From the NCBI GenBank assembly GCA_947625235.1, contig CANQNP010000009.1, positions 1 to 41,125 of the forward strand: DNA of 41,125 nt, in the 5' to 3' direction. The stretch comes from an uncultured Atopobiaceae bacterium. GTDB taxonomy: Bacteria > Actinomycetota > Coriobacteriia > Coriobacteriales > Atopobiaceae. A model generated the notes under the pieces. It made no database searches, was not told the DNA's origin, and worked only from the letters and a program-made list of their open reading frames with translations. The position numbers and the translations under genes are program-made. Shown in pieces: positions 10,277 to 18,646 of the stretch; within the stretch, counting starts at the first letter, position 1, and each line of letters starts with the position of its first letter.

Positions 10277-10822
10277 TCAGTAGGGTTCCGCGAGCGGCGG
10301 CAGGCGCTTCAGGCGCGCCCACATGAGCTGCTTTCCCTGGGGATCCGCGAGCGCGGCGGCGAAGTTCCCGAGCGCCATCACGCGAAGCCCCGCCACCTGC
10401 ACCACGAGGCCCGGCTCGAGGAGCGCCTCGGAGAGGTCAGCGAGCTCCACGAGGTCCGCCGCGAGCGCCTCGGCAAGGAGCGTTCGCGCCGCCTCGTCCG
10501 TGGCCACCACGGTGAGCGGCGAGAGCGTGGCGATGGCGAGCGAGAGGAGCGAGGGCGGCATCCGCGTGCCATCCTCGAGGACGCCGAGGCAGCCGGCCCA
10601 GTCCTCGGGCGCGTAGCCGAGCGCGCTCGTGGCCTTGAAGAGCGCGGTGCCGTCCTCTCCGGAGAGCGGCTCGGCGCCCCTCGCCTCGGCCTCGCTCGGC
10701 GTGCCCTTCACGAAGAGGATCGCGGGAAACGCGCAGCCCGCGAGCCGCACGCCACGTGCGGCGAGGGCCTCGAGCTCGGCTTCCGCCTTCGCTCGCGCCG
10801 CCTCTTTCGCGCCCTTGGCCAT
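10277..10822 (-). CDS. Uracil-DNA-glycosylase-like hypothetical protein
   Basis: 181 aa. The N-terminus is an Ala/Lys/Glu-rich helix. From residue ~30 the layout resembles the uracil-DNA glycosylase fold: a strand then KGTPSEAEARGAEPLSGEDG in place of the GExPGxxED...PFVGxxG loop, and VMALGNFAAALADPQG in place of the late LG...A motif. The catalytic residues of active glycosylases are not clearly conserved, so it may be an inactive relative; the assignment is tentative. ATG 10822 follows GGCGAGGCGGC. Just downstream, in another frame, the strand encodes [19 protein letters not shown] and then a stop at 10224, which may be a frameshifted original C-terminus. Divergent from trxA. Confidence 0.55.
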   Translation of the reverse strand: MAKGAKEAARAKAEAELEALAARGVRLAGCAFPAILFVKGTPSEAEARGAEPLSGEDGTALFKATSALGYAPEDWAGCLGVLEDGTRMPPSLLSLAIATLSPLTVVATDEAARTLLAEALAADLVELADLSEALLEPGLVVQVAGLRVMALGNFAAALADPQGKQLMWARLKRLPPLAEPY

Positions 10823-10961
10823 GCCGCCTCGCCTTCGCCATTGCCACTCGCACGCCGTATCCGAAGTCTACGGCTTCTCGCGTCAGAGCTTGCCTGCCCG
10901 AGGGTATAGAAGTGCCGAGCGTAACCACGCGCAAAGGGCGATTCTTCCCACGGAGGCAGCA

Positions 10962-11282
10962 ATGGCCGTCAACGAACTCACCGCGCAGAACTTCGACAGC
11001 GTCATCAACGGAGCCACCAAGCCGGTCCTCGTGGACTTCTGGGCATCATGGTGCGGGCCGTGCAGGCTGCTCTCCCCCATCGTCGACGAGCTTGCCGAGG
11101 AGATGTCCTCCAAGATGGACGTGTACAAGTGCAATGTCGAGGAGAGCCAGGACCTCGCCGTGCGCTTCCAGGTGATGAGCATCCCCACGCTCATCCTCTT
11201 CAAGGGCGGCAAGCCGGTGCACACGATGGTGGGCGCCGTGCCCAAGGCCAAGCTCGCCCAGGAGTTGCAGTCGGTGCTCTAG
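10962..11282 (+). CDS. trxA: Thioredoxin
   Basis: 106 aa, complete. The active site WASWCGPCR (C32 and C35 within the usual WCGPC) and the cis-proline motif MSIPTLILFKGG are present. It is a cytoplasmic disulfide reductase serving ribonucleotide reductase and peroxidases. ATG 10962 follows GGAGGCAGCA. A TATAGA hexamer at 10905-10910 could be the -10 of its promoter in the 139-base divergent gap. No thioredoxin reductase gene is adjacent. The PAP2 gene begins 29 bases downstream but seems to have its own promoter. Confidence 0.97.
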   Translation: MAVNELTAQNFDSVINGATKPVLVDFWASWCGPCRLLSPIVDELAEEMSSKMDVYKCNVEESQDLAVRFQVMSIPTLILFKGGKPVHTMVGAVPKAKLAQELQSVL

Positions 11283-11299
11283 GCCATGGAGCCTCGCCC

Positions 11300-11305
11300 T
11301 AGAAT
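11300..11305 (+). promoter_or_regulatory. -10 element (TAGAAT) predicting a leaderless PAP2 mRNA
   Basis: TAGAAT ends 6 bases before the ATG of the PAP2 gene, so transcription would begin at or next to the A of the start codon. No Shine-Dalgarno sequence lies between (GGGCGC). This TANNNT-6/7 bases-ATG arrangement is typical of leaderless genes in actinobacteria. No clear -35. Confidence 0.4.
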
Positions 11306-11311
11306 GGGCGC

Positions 11312-12028
11312 ATGGCATCTCCCGATCACAGCGAGCATCTCCGCGCGCACGCGCATCGCGTGACGGACTTCGCGCGCCACTACGGCTGGATCATCCTCGC
11401 CGTGGTGGCCGCATTCGTGCTCTTCGTCATCGTCCAGCGGCTCGTGGAGGGGGAGCTCACGCGCCTCGACGGCACCGTGTATTGGGATCTCGTGCACCCG
11501 CTCCAGAGCGAGTGGCTCACGAAGGCGATGATCGCCATCACGAACCTCGCCGCCATCCCCACGCTCCTCGTCGTGCTGCTCGTGATGGCGGCGCTCGTGC
11601 CGGGATGGAAGCCCGCCACCTGCGCCGTCGTGAACCTCGTCCTCGTCGTGTGCCTGAACGAGCTCCTGAAGCAGATCGTGCAGCGCCCGCGCCCCGAGGG
11701 CTACCGCCTCATCGCCGAACAGGGGTTCAGCTTCCCCTCCGGCCACTCCATGGTGGCGATGGCCTTCTACGGCCTCTTCATCTGGATGATCTGGCGCTAC
11801 GAGGCGGACGCGCGGCTCAAGTGGCTGAAATCCGCGGGATTCGTGGCCATCATCGCGCTCGTGGGGTTTTCGCGCATCTACCTCGGAGTCCACTACTTCT
11901 CGGACGTGCTCGCGGGATGGTGTGTGAGCTATCTCTGGCTCGTCTTCTTCACGCAGGTGCTCGCGAAGCGCTTCATGCCGCCCGCGCCGGGCGAGGAGGC
12001 CGCGCGCTCACAGGGCGCGAAGGGCTAG
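11312..12028 (+). CDS. PAP2 family membrane phosphatase (undecaprenyl-diphosphatase-like)
   Basis: 238 aa with about five or six membrane helices (for example GWIILAVVAAFVLFVIVQ and LLVVLLVMAALVP). All three phosphatase motifs are present: KQIVQRPRPEG, FSFPSGHSMVAM and SRIYLGVHYFSDVLAGW, with the catalytic histidines in the second and third. Likely role: dephosphorylation of a lipid pyrophosphate such as undecaprenyl-PP at the membrane; phosphatidylglycerophosphate is an alternative. There is no Shine-Dalgarno site and the mRNA may be leaderless. Its stop overlaps the stop of the converging yfcE-like gene by 3 bases (CTAG). Confidence 0.9.
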   Translation: MASPDHSEHLRAHAHRVTDFARHYGWIILAVVAAFVLFVIVQRLVEGELTRLDGTVYWDLVHPLQSEWLTKAMIAITNLAAIPTLLVVLLVMAALVPGWKPATCAVVNLVLVVCLNELLKQIVQRPRPEGYRLIAEQGFSFPSGHSMVAMAFYGLFIWMIWRYEADARLKWLKSAGFVAIIALVGFSRIYLGVHYFSDVLAGWCVSYLWLVFFTQVLAKRFMPPAPGEEAARSQGAKG

Positions 12029-12537
12029 AAGAACCACCACCAGGCGCGCTCCCTGTCCTCCTCGCTCATGGGGAGCTGGATGATCTTCGGGTCCTCCACC
12101 TTGGCGTCCCTGAGGAAGAGGCGCCCGATCGTGGGGCCCTCCTTCGAGCGCGGGCTCGTGGGCGAGCCGGGGTTCATGATGAGCGTGCCGTTCTCGGCGT
12201 ACTCGATCACCGGGCGATGCGTGTGGCCGAAGATGCAGACCTCGGCCGTCTTCGGGCGCACCTGCTCCCTATGGTGGACCACCTGGAAGCGCACGCCGCC
12301 GAGGGAGAAGCGCGCCTCGCGGCCGATGTGCGGGCCGTATTCATAGGGATAGTCGTTGTTGCCGAGGCAGAGGTGCACGGGGGCCACGCCCTCGAGCGTC
12401 TCGAGGTCGGCGCGCGAGCAGATGTCGCCCGCGTGGATGAGGTAGTCGCAGCCGCGAAGCTCGCGTAAGAGCTCCTCGGAGAGGTAGCCGTGCGTGTCGC
12501 TCACCACGTCCACCCGAAGGCGACCCGCACGCAGCAT
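12025..12537 (-). CDS. YfcE/MJ0936-type metallophosphodiesterase
   Basis: 170 aa, complete. Metal-binding motifs of the calcineurin-like family are all present: VVSDTHG (residues ~11-17), IHAGDIC, CLGNNDYP, VVHHREQ and IFGHTHRPV. Members hydrolyse phosphodiesters in vitro; the natural substrate is usually unknown. ATG 12537 follows GAGGGGAGTGCC. It is the last gene of a same-strand run with the LytTR regulator, which ends 15 bases upstream, so the two are probably co-transcribed. Its stop overlaps that of the convergent PAP2 gene. Confidence 0.93.
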   Translation of the reverse strand: MLRAGRLRVDVVSDTHGYLSEELLRELRGCDYLIHAGDICSRADLETLEGVAPVHLCLGNNDYPYEYGPHIGREARFSLGGVRFQVVHHREQVRPKTAEVCIFGHTHRPVIEYAENGTLIMNPGSPTSPRSKEGPTIGRLFLRDAKVEDPKIIQLPMSEEDRERAWWWFF

Positions 12538-12552
12538 GGCACTCCCCTCGCG

Positions 12553-13272
12553 CTAGATGCCGAGCGCCCGCTTGAGTTGCACGACGCGGCGCCTCGACAC
12601 GGAAACCTTCTTCCCGCTGATGCCGTTCAGGCCGAGCTTGAGGATACCGCTCGAGACGACCTCGACGTCCTCCACGTGCGCGAGGTTCACGATGTAGCCA
12701 CGATGCACGCGGAAGAAGCCGTGCGGCCCGAGGCGGTTTTCCAGCTGCGCGAGGGAGATCGTGGAGAGGTAGCGATCGGTGTCGGTGTAGATGCAGGAGT
12801 AGTCGTCCTTGGCCTCGATGTAGCGGATCTGGTCCACCGGCACGAGGACCTTGCGGCCGCTCTTCTCCACGGGGATGCGCTCCTGCGGCGGACGCGACTG
12901 GCGGCGCGGGGTCGCGTGGGCGGCCACCTTGTCGAGCGCCGCCACGAGGCGCTCCTCCTCCACGGGCTTCACGAGGTAGTCGATGGCCTCCACCTCGAAG
13001 GCCTTGAGGGCGTACTCGCCATAGGCCGTGACGAAGACGATGGCGGGCGGGTTCTTGAGCTTGTGCAGCGCCTCGGCGAGCGACATGCCGTCCGTCTTGG
13101 GCATGCGGATGTCGAGGAAGAGCACGTCGGGACGGCCGTCCATGAGCTTCTGCACGGCCTCGCGGGCACCGGAAGCCTCGACGATGGATTCAACGCGACC
13201 CGATTGTTCCAACAGATAGCGAAGCTCCGAGCGGGCGGGAGCCTCGTCATCGACAATCATCGCACTCAGCAT
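12553..13272 (-). CDS. LytTR-family response regulator
   Basis: 239 aa from ATG 13272, preceded by GGGAGAGGTGGC; upstream frame extensions have no ribosome site. Receiver domain 1-118: acidic D8/D9, phospho-acceptor D54 (LFLDIRMP), T82 and K102. A linker rich in Arg/Pro is followed by a LytTR DNA-binding domain at about 138-239 (YIEAKDDYSCIYT, FFRVHRGYIVNLAHV, GKKVSVSRRRV). Its partner is the LytS-like kinase just upstream. LytTR regulators bind direct repeats and often control virulence, autolysis or cell-surface genes. The 139-base gap to the kinase holds a TACAAT box, so it may also have its own promoter. Confidence 0.95.
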   Translation of the reverse strand: MLSAMIVDDEAPARSELRYLLEQSGRVESIVEASGAREAVQKLMDGRPDVLFLDIRMPKTDGMSLAEALHKLKNPPAIVFVTAYGEYALKAFEVEAIDYLVKPVEEERLVAALDKVAAHATPRRQSRPPQERIPVEKSGRKVLVPVDQIRYIEAKDDYSCIYTDTDRYLSTISLAQLENRLGPHGFFRVHRGYIVNLAHVEDVEVVSSGILKLGLNGISGKKVSVSRRRVVQLKRALGI

Positions 13273-13334
13273 GAATGCCACCTCTCCCTTGGAAGCGCGC
13301 GTCGTTCCCCCCGGACGCACACATTCCTGAAAGC

Positions 13335-13340
13335 ATTGTA
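13335..13340 (-). promoter_or_regulatory. Candidate -10 (TACAAT) for the LytTR regulator gene
   Basis: On the minus strand TACAAT lies 63 bases upstream of the regulator start, within the 139-base gap after the kinase. A good -35 hexamer is not visible; a short GC hairpin (CCCG-CTC-CGGG) lies immediately upstream. Confidence 0.35.
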
Positions 13341-13411
13341 ACGATACCCGCTCCGGGAGGTTTTACACAGGACGGCAACCGGGAGTTTGCAATCCGGACT
13401 TGAAGGCAGCC

Positions 13412-14788
13412 TCACGAGGCGCCTCCGATGCGCGGCAGGCGGAGCGCGCCGGAGAGCCTCAGGGTGATGACCGTGCCCTCGTCCGGCCGCGAGACGATGT
13501 CGACGCCCGAGCCCTGCGCGTACTGGCGGATGATGCGCTCGTGGACGTTGCGAAGCGCCGTGCCCGTGCCCGCGGAGGGGTCGTCCACCTCTCGCACGAT
13601 CGGCGAATCCCAGTCCGCCTGCAGGCGCTCGACCTCGGCCTGCGTCATGCCCACGCCGTCATCGGCCACGGAGATGAGGAGGTCGTCGCCCTCGGTGGTG
13701 GCGTAGACGTCGATGTGGAGGGCCCCCGTCTCGCGCATCGCGTGGCGAACGGCGTTTTCCACGATGGGTTGGATGATGAAGGCCGGCACCGCGACGCTGC
13801 CCAGGCCCTCGGCCACCTCTTCCTGCTCGTTGATGCGATCGCGCCCGAAGCGCGCGTACTCGAAGACGAGGTAGCGACGCGTCTGCTCGAGCTCGCGCGA
13901 GAGCGGGATGAGGCTGTCCGAGTTCTCGAGCGTCTGGCGGTAGAAGCGCGCAAACTCGCGCAGGAGGTCGCGCGCGCGGAGCGGATCCGTGCGGATGAGC
14001 GCGCTGATGGTGTTGATCGTGTTGAAGAGGAAGTGCGGGTTGATCTGCGCCTGGAGGGCGCGCACCTCGGCCTCGGTGGCGAGTTGGGACTGCCGATCGA
14101 GCTCGGAGAGCGCGAGCTGGGTGGAGAGGAGCTCGGCGAAGCCCTGCGCCACGGCGCGCTCCGTGCGATCGATGTCGCGGTAGTTCGCGTAGTAGAACTT
14201 GATGACGCCGATGGTCTCCCCGCGCACCCGAAGCGGGCAGACGATGCCCGCCGGCATGAACGACACCTCGCGAAGGCGCTCGGCGGTGTCCATCTCGTCG
14301 AGGTCCCTCATCTGCGCGGGCGTGATGGACGAGAAGGTCTGCGTGGTGCCGCCGGCGAGCACGTCCTTCGTGGCCTGCGTGCGCACGGGGCTCCCCGGCG
14401 GGAACTCCGGCTCGAGCACGCCCACGTAGGCGAGCACGTGCTCGCGATCGGTGATGGCCACGGCCTCGGCGCGCGTCTCGTGCCAGAGGAGCTCGCAAAC
14501 CGCGCGACATCCCGCGGGCGTGAGGCCGTCGCGAATGAACGCGAGGGTCGTGGAGGCGGTGCGCAGTGTCTGCTCGGTGGAGATGCTCTTGATGTGGTCG
14601 GGCACGCCGAGCGAGCGCACGCTCACGAACACGGCGGCCACCATGAGGGCGCCGGCGACCACCGCGAGCGGCCAGTGGTCGGAGATGACGCACCACACGA
14701 AGGCCGCCCCAAGGCCCACGAGGGCCATCACGAGCAGCGCGATCACATAGATGTTGAGCGAGGTCCAGAACTGCCGGTAGCTGGTCAC
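13412..14788 (-). CDS. LytS-like sensor histidine kinase
   Basis: 458 aa from GTG 14788, whose first four bases (GTGA) overlap the stop codon of the glycosyltransferase. Two membrane helices at about 13-35 and 39-57 are followed by a cytoplasmic GAF-like domain (about 75-225). The HisKA-type box ALQAQINPHFLFNTINT has the phosphorylated H252. The ATPase domain has an N box (IIQPIVENAVRHAM), a G1 box (VADDGVGM) and a G2 box (GTGTALRNVHER). This is the single-box family that pairs with LytTR regulators, and that regulator is the next gene. The ligand is unknown. The membrane part has only two helices, unlike the multi-helix 5TM-LYT sensors. Confidence 0.94.
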   Translation of the reverse strand: MTSYRQFWTSLNIYVIALLVMALVGLGAAFVWCVISDHWPLAVVAGALMVAAVFVSVRSLGVPDHIKSISTEQTLRTASTTLAFIRDGLTPAGCRAVCELLWHETRAEAVAITDREHVLAYVGVLEPEFPPGSPVRTQATKDVLAGGTTQTFSSITPAQMRDLDEMDTAERLREVSFMPAGIVCPLRVRGETIGVIKFYYANYRDIDRTERAVAQGFAELLSTQLALSELDRQSQLATEAEVRALQAQINPHFLFNTINTISALIRTDPLRARDLLREFARFYRQTLENSDSLIPLSRELEQTRRYLVFEYARFGRDRINEQEEVAEGLGSVAVPAFIIQPIVENAVRHAMRETGALHIDVYATTEGDDLLISVADDGVGMTQAEVERLQADWDSPIVREVDDPSAGTGTALRNVHERIIRQYAQGSGVDIVSRPDEGTVITLRLSGALRLPRIGGAS

Positions 14789-16287
14789 TGGTCGTCCTCG
14801 GATGCGCCTTGCGCCGCGGGCTCGGGCGCCACGGGGGCGGATCCGGCATCGGGCGCCGACTGCTCGGAGGCGCCGCCCCCACGCGGCTCCGCCCCGTCGG
14901 CGTCGGGCGCCCGCGGGGCCACCTCCGCCTCGACCACGCTCGCCACGCCCTCGATCGCCTCGTCCACGGCGCTCATGACCTCCACGTCCACGGCCTTCTC
15001 GGCGATGGCCTCGTCCGGCTCCACCATCGAGAGGAGCGCGTCCGCCGCCTCGGCGCCGCCCACGATCACCGCCGTGGCCTCGGGCGCGACCATCTCGCGA
15101 AGCGCCTTCGGGATGCCGCTCGCGAGGAGCTCGAGCGCGAGCTCGCGATCGTCCCAGAGGGCCTCCATGAGCGAGGGCCACCACGTTTGGAAGGCGAGGT
15201 AGCGGCTCTTGCTCTCGGCGGCCGCGGCGCGCGCCTCCTTGATGCCCCGGCGCCAGATCTCGAGGTACGCGGCGTGCTCGCCCGTGCCGATGGCGCGGCG
15301 GAACGCCGTCTTCCTCGCGCGCTCGTCCACCTCGGGCGACACCCATCTTCCGGGATAGGGCATGAGCGAGGAGGGGGTCACGCGGTTGAAGCCGATGATC
15401 GAGGCGGAGAACTGGAGCTTCGCGCGCTCGTAGATCCAGCGGTAGACGTTCTGCGCGAAGCGCGTGGAGGGTACGTCCGTGCGCGGCGGGCGGTGCTCAA
15501 CGCGCCAGCGGTTGTCGAACCACACGTCGAGCCCGTAGAAACGCATGTTGATGAGGTAGTCCGTGTCCTCGCCGCGCGTGATGTAGGGGTCGAACGCCAC
15601 GCGCGTGAAGGCCTCGGCGTGAAGCGCCATGCAGCCGCCGCACACGTGGTTCGAGCGGCTGATTCGCGTCGCCGTCATCGTGTGGCGCATCCACTCGTTG
15701 AACTCGGCGGCCTTATTCCAATCCCGGTTGTACCAGGCGTTGTCCTCGGCCGCGTAGCAGGAGCCGTTCTCATTTAGGAAGTAGCCGCTCTTCGCCACGA
15801 TCGGCTCGCCTTGGCGCGTGAGGTTGCCGAGGCCGTAGACGGCGTCCACGAGAAACGAATCGTCGAGCGCGAGCTCGTCGTCGTCGATGAAGGCCACGAC
15901 GTCGTGCCCGAGGATGCCCGCCACGCAGAGCCCGAGGTTGCGAATAGCGCCGTAGCCGCGAAGTGCGATGCCCTCGCCGGGGATGGTGGGCGCGATCTCG
16001 GAGATCGCCTCGCGCACGCGCACCGCCTCCGCGCTCCCCACCACCATCGGGGCGAGGTCGGGATGCTCGGAGAGGATGGCATCCACACGTCCGCGCGCAG
16101 CCGCCTCCACCTCGCGCGGCGCCACGAGGAGCACGAGCGTGCGCGTGACCCCGCGTACCTGCTCCAGGGAATCGAGGCACCGTGCGAGCTCGGGGGCACC
16201 GTCTGAGAGGTAGGTGGCGTGGTCGTAGGCGCCGGTGGCGTGCGCTTCGTCGGTCCAGAACGTCGGAATGACGATGACTGGATTCAC
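14785..16287 (-). CDS. Family-2-like glycosyltransferase with disordered C-terminal tail
   Basis: 500 aa from GTG 16287 (GGAGG 8 bases upstream). The N-terminus VIVIPTFW and FIDDDELALDDSF (residues ~134-146) give a GT-A fold with a DXD-type nucleotide-sugar site; RGEDTDYLINMRFYGLDVW and VEHRPP are acceptor-side motifs seen in this group. From residue ~400 the protein is Ala/Glu/Val-rich and low in complexity, probably a flexible tail. No membrane helix, so cytoplasmic. The product is unknown; a cell-envelope or compatible-solute glycoside is possible. It is translationally coupled to the downstream LytS-like kinase. Confidence 0.75.
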   Translation of the reverse strand: MNPVIVIPTFWTDEAHATGAYDHATYLSDGAPELARCLDSLEQVRGVTRTLVLLVAPREVEAAARGRVDAILSEHPDLAPMVVGSAEAVRVREAISEIAPTIPGEGIALRGYGAIRNLGLCVAGILGHDVVAFIDDDELALDDSFLVDAVYGLGNLTRQGEPIVAKSGYFLNENGSCYAAEDNAWYNRDWNKAAEFNEWMRHTMTATRISRSNHVCGGCMALHAEAFTRVAFDPYITRGEDTDYLINMRFYGLDVWFDNRWRVEHRPPRTDVPSTRFAQNVYRWIYERAKLQFSASIIGFNRVTPSSLMPYPGRWVSPEVDERARKTAFRRAIGTGEHAAYLEIWRRGIKEARAAAAESKSRYLAFQTWWPSLMEALWDDRELALELLASGIPKALREMVAPEATAVIVGGAEAADALLSMVEPDEAIAEKAVDVEVMSAVDEAIEGVASVVEAEVAPRAPDADGAEPRGGGASEQSAPDAGSAPVAPEPAAQGASEDDQ

Positions 16288-16329
16288 TCGCTCGCCTCCC
16301 CTCGCGCCTCGCTCGTGTGGCTCATACCC

Positions 16330-16335
16330 ATCCTA
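16330..16335 (-). promoter_or_regulatory. Candidate -10 (TAGGAT) for the glycosyltransferase-kinase operon
   Basis: TAGGAT on the minus strand, 42 bases before the GTG start, in the gap after the MFS gene. It is flanked by GGGC and GGG like other -10 boxes of this window. No convincing -35. Confidence 0.35.
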
Positions 16336-16398
16336 GCCCAGCGCTTGCGCCGAGGAGACCTCGCCGCGGCACCCGTAATTAGGGCGGCTCAGCCGAAG

Positions 16399-17631
16399 CT
16401 ACTCCCAGCCGTGGGCGCCGGCTCGCAGGCGGATGGTCCTCAACGCCACGAAGAGGAAGCCCACGAAGGCGACGACGCACGAAGCGCCGAGGAGCACGCC
16501 CTGCGCTCCCACCACTTCCGCCAGGAACGGGGCGATGAGCAGCGGGAACACGCCCGCGAACATATGGCCGAAGCGCACGAAGCCCATCACGCGACCGAGC
16601 TTGTCGAGCGGAGTATCGCGCTGCACGAGCGTCATCTGCACGGGCTCGAGGAAGCCCCAGCCAAAGCCGTTGATCGCCTGGCCGACGATGGCCACGAGGA
16701 GGTTTCCCGTACACACGTAGATGATCGAGCCCACGCCCACCACTGAGAGCGAGGCAAGCAGGGTACCGAGGTTTACGGAATGGGAAGGCAGGCGCGTGAC
16801 GATCCATGAGCCGATGGTGGAGGTGATGCCCACCTCTGCCGAGAGCCACCCAAGCCACTCGATGTCCACCCGCAACACGTCTCGGTAGAAGATCGATTCG
16901 AGCGAATCGAAGGCGCCGAACGCGAAGAATCCGAAGAATCCCGCGAGGAAGATGATCCGAAGCGCTTGGTCGTGGAACGTGGTGCGAAAGCCCTCCACCA
17001 TGCCGCTCACCACGCCCACCTGCTCCACTTCCTCCGCTGGCGGTCGCACGAGCTCGCGGCAGGGCAGGGTCACGCCGAAGGCCAGCACCATGAGCACCGT
17101 CATGAAGAGGAAGACCGAGTTCGTGGGCAACACGGCAACGAGCACTCCGCCCACGATGGGGCCGAGCGTGAAGGCGATGTTGCCGAAGAGCACGAGATAG
17201 CCGTTCAAGCGTTGGCGAGCTTGGTCGTCAGGCTGGATGTAGCTGGGATACGCGTGCGTGCACGTGTTGATGAAGCCTCCCATGAGCCCGAGGAAGACCG
17301 CCGCGAAGAAGAGGAGTCCCACTGTGAGGGGGAGGATGCCCACCATGAGCGAGGCCACCACGCTCGCGCCGATCGTCACGAGCGTCACGCGACGCGGCCC
17401 CATACGATCGATCGCGGGACCGGCGAGCACGTTGCCGAGGCTCATGCAGAGGTTCTTCACGAGCGTGATGCCCGCCACGAGGAACGCGCCGCCGGCAAGA
17501 TCGTAGGTGGCGGCGCCGATGAGCCCGAGGAAGTAGACGGCGTTGTTCGCGCACCACTGGAGCGACTCGATCGAGATGAGCTCCCACTCCCTGGCGCTCA
17601 TGCCCAAAGTCAGTTTTTCCAGCTTGCCCAT
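16399..17631 (-). CDS. MFS transporter
   Basis: 410 aa with about 12 hydrophobic segments. The loop 2-3 motif appears as GPAIDRMGPRRVTL, and the second half begins near residue 215 after a short hydrophilic loop. Substrate cannot be read from sequence; sugar or drug export and import are both possible. It lies downstream of the PTS locus on the same strand, but a strong GC hairpin at 17708-17740 separates them, so co-regulation is uncertain. ATG 17631 has only a weak ribosome site (AGAGG 11 bases upstream). Confidence 0.9.
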   Translation of the reverse strand: MGKLEKLTLGMSAREWELISIESLQWCANNAVYFLGLIGAATYDLAGGAFLVAGITLVKNLCMSLGNVLAGPAIDRMGPRRVTLVTIGASVVASLMVGILPLTVGLLFFAAVFLGLMGGFINTCTHAYPSYIQPDDQARQRLNGYLVLFGNIAFTLGPIVGGVLVAVLPTNSVFLFMTVLMVLAFGVTLPCRELVRPPAEEVEQVGVVSGMVEGFRTTFHDQALRIIFLAGFFGFFAFGAFDSLESIFYRDVLRVDIEWLGWLSAEVGITSTIGSWIVTRLPSHSVNLGTLLASLSVVGVGSIIYVCTGNLLVAIVGQAINGFGWGFLEPVQMTLVQRDTPLDKLGRVMGFVRFGHMFAGVFPLLIAPFLAEVVGAQGVLLGASCVVAFVGFLFVALRTIRLRAGAHGWE

Positions 17632-17707
17632 GGAAACGTACCTCTACGCCTTTCCCACACGTGCGATGCCATTGCCCTTTAACGCCAACGAGTCCCCCGC
17701 GCAGCGT

Positions 17708-17740
17708 GCGCGGCGCCAGCCGCGAGGACCGGCGCCGCGC
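17708..17740 (-). terminator. GC-rich hairpin after the PTS operon
   Basis: Perfect 10-bp arms GCGCGGCGCC (17708-17717) and GGCGCCGCGC (17731-17740) with a 13-base loop, 22 bases beyond the IID stop. There is no U-run, so termination is inferred from position and stem strength. Confidence 0.6.
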
Positions 17741-17761
17741 AAGGAGAGAGGGGTGGAGACC

Positions 17762-18646
17762 CTACGCGAGGAACCCGAAGAACGCCCCCACCACGCCGAG
17801 CACCATCGTCCAGATGATGAGCCAGTTCGGGCTTATCTTCTTGGAGAGCAGCCAGTAGTAGATCCAGAAGGCCGCCATACCCAGTATGCCGGGCATGATG
17901 CCGTCGAGAATCTCCTGGAGCGTGGTCATGTTATCGCCGACGCCGATCTCTACGGGGAGCGTGGCCCAGAACATGCTCACGCTCATGGCGCCCACGACCA
18001 TCACGCCCACGATGGATATGGCCGTCATCACCTTCTCCATGAGGCCGTTCTTCGTAGCCTGCTCGAGGAAGCCGACACCAAGCTCATAGCCCTTGTGGGC
18101 GCCCCAGATGCGCACCCAGAAACCGGGGATGTTGTAGATGAGCAGGAAGGCGATGGGTCCGAAGGCGTTGCCGGCCTGGCAGAGCGCGATGCCCACGGCC
18201 GCCGCAATCACGCGAAGGGTGGCGAGGAAGATCGAGTCGCCGATGCCGGAGAGCGGGCCCATGAGGGCGGCCTTCACGTCATTCACGGAGCCGGCGTCGA
18301 TCTCGCCCTTGGCGATGCGCTCCTCCATGGAGAGCGCCACGCCGCCCACGAAGGGCGCGAATTGCACGGTGATGTTGAAGAAGGCCAGATGGCGTTCCAC
18401 GGCCTCGTTGTACTTCTGCTCGTCATCGGGATAGATCTTCTTCAGCAGCTTCGCGACCATGAGCGCGAAGGCGATGTTCATCTGCTTGTAGTACGTCCAA
18501 GAGAACTCCATGCCAAGGGATCCCAAGTTGAGGGACATCTTGGTGAGATCTCTCTTGCTGATCAGAGGCTCGTTGGGCGCGCCCTCAGCCATGGCGATGG
18601 CACCGCCATCGTCCCTCATCTGGGTGATCTGGGTATCAGAAGTCAT
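17762..18646 (-). CDS. PTS system, mannose/fructose/sorbose family IID component
   Basis: 294 aa from ATG 18646, chosen because GGAAGGAG lies 9 bases upstream; an ATG directly against that site is too close. It begins inside the 3' end of the IIC gene (11-base overlap). Family motifs: SLNLGSLGMEFSWTYYKQMN, FFNITVQFAPFVGGVALSME, ALMGPLSGIGDSIFLATLRV, and membrane helices near the C-terminus. IID forms the membrane channel together with IIC. Last gene of the SIS-SIS-IIA-IIB-IIC-IID operon. Sugar specificity cannot be derived from it directly; context points to a glycated amine (Amadori product). Confidence 0.95.
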   Translation of the reverse strand: MTSDTQITQMRDDGGAIAMAEGAPNEPLISKRDLTKMSLNLGSLGMEFSWTYYKQMNIAFALMVAKLLKKIYPDDEQKYNEAVERHLAFFNITVQFAPFVGGVALSMEERIAKGEIDAGSVNDVKAALMGPLSGIGDSIFLATLRVIAAAVGIALCQAGNAFGPIAFLLIYNIPGFWVRIWGAHKGYELGVGFLEQATKNGLMEKVMTAISIVGVMVVGAMSVSMFWATLPVEIGVGDNMTTLQEILDGIMPGILGMAAFWIYYWLLSKKISPNWLIIWTMVLGVVGAFFGFLA

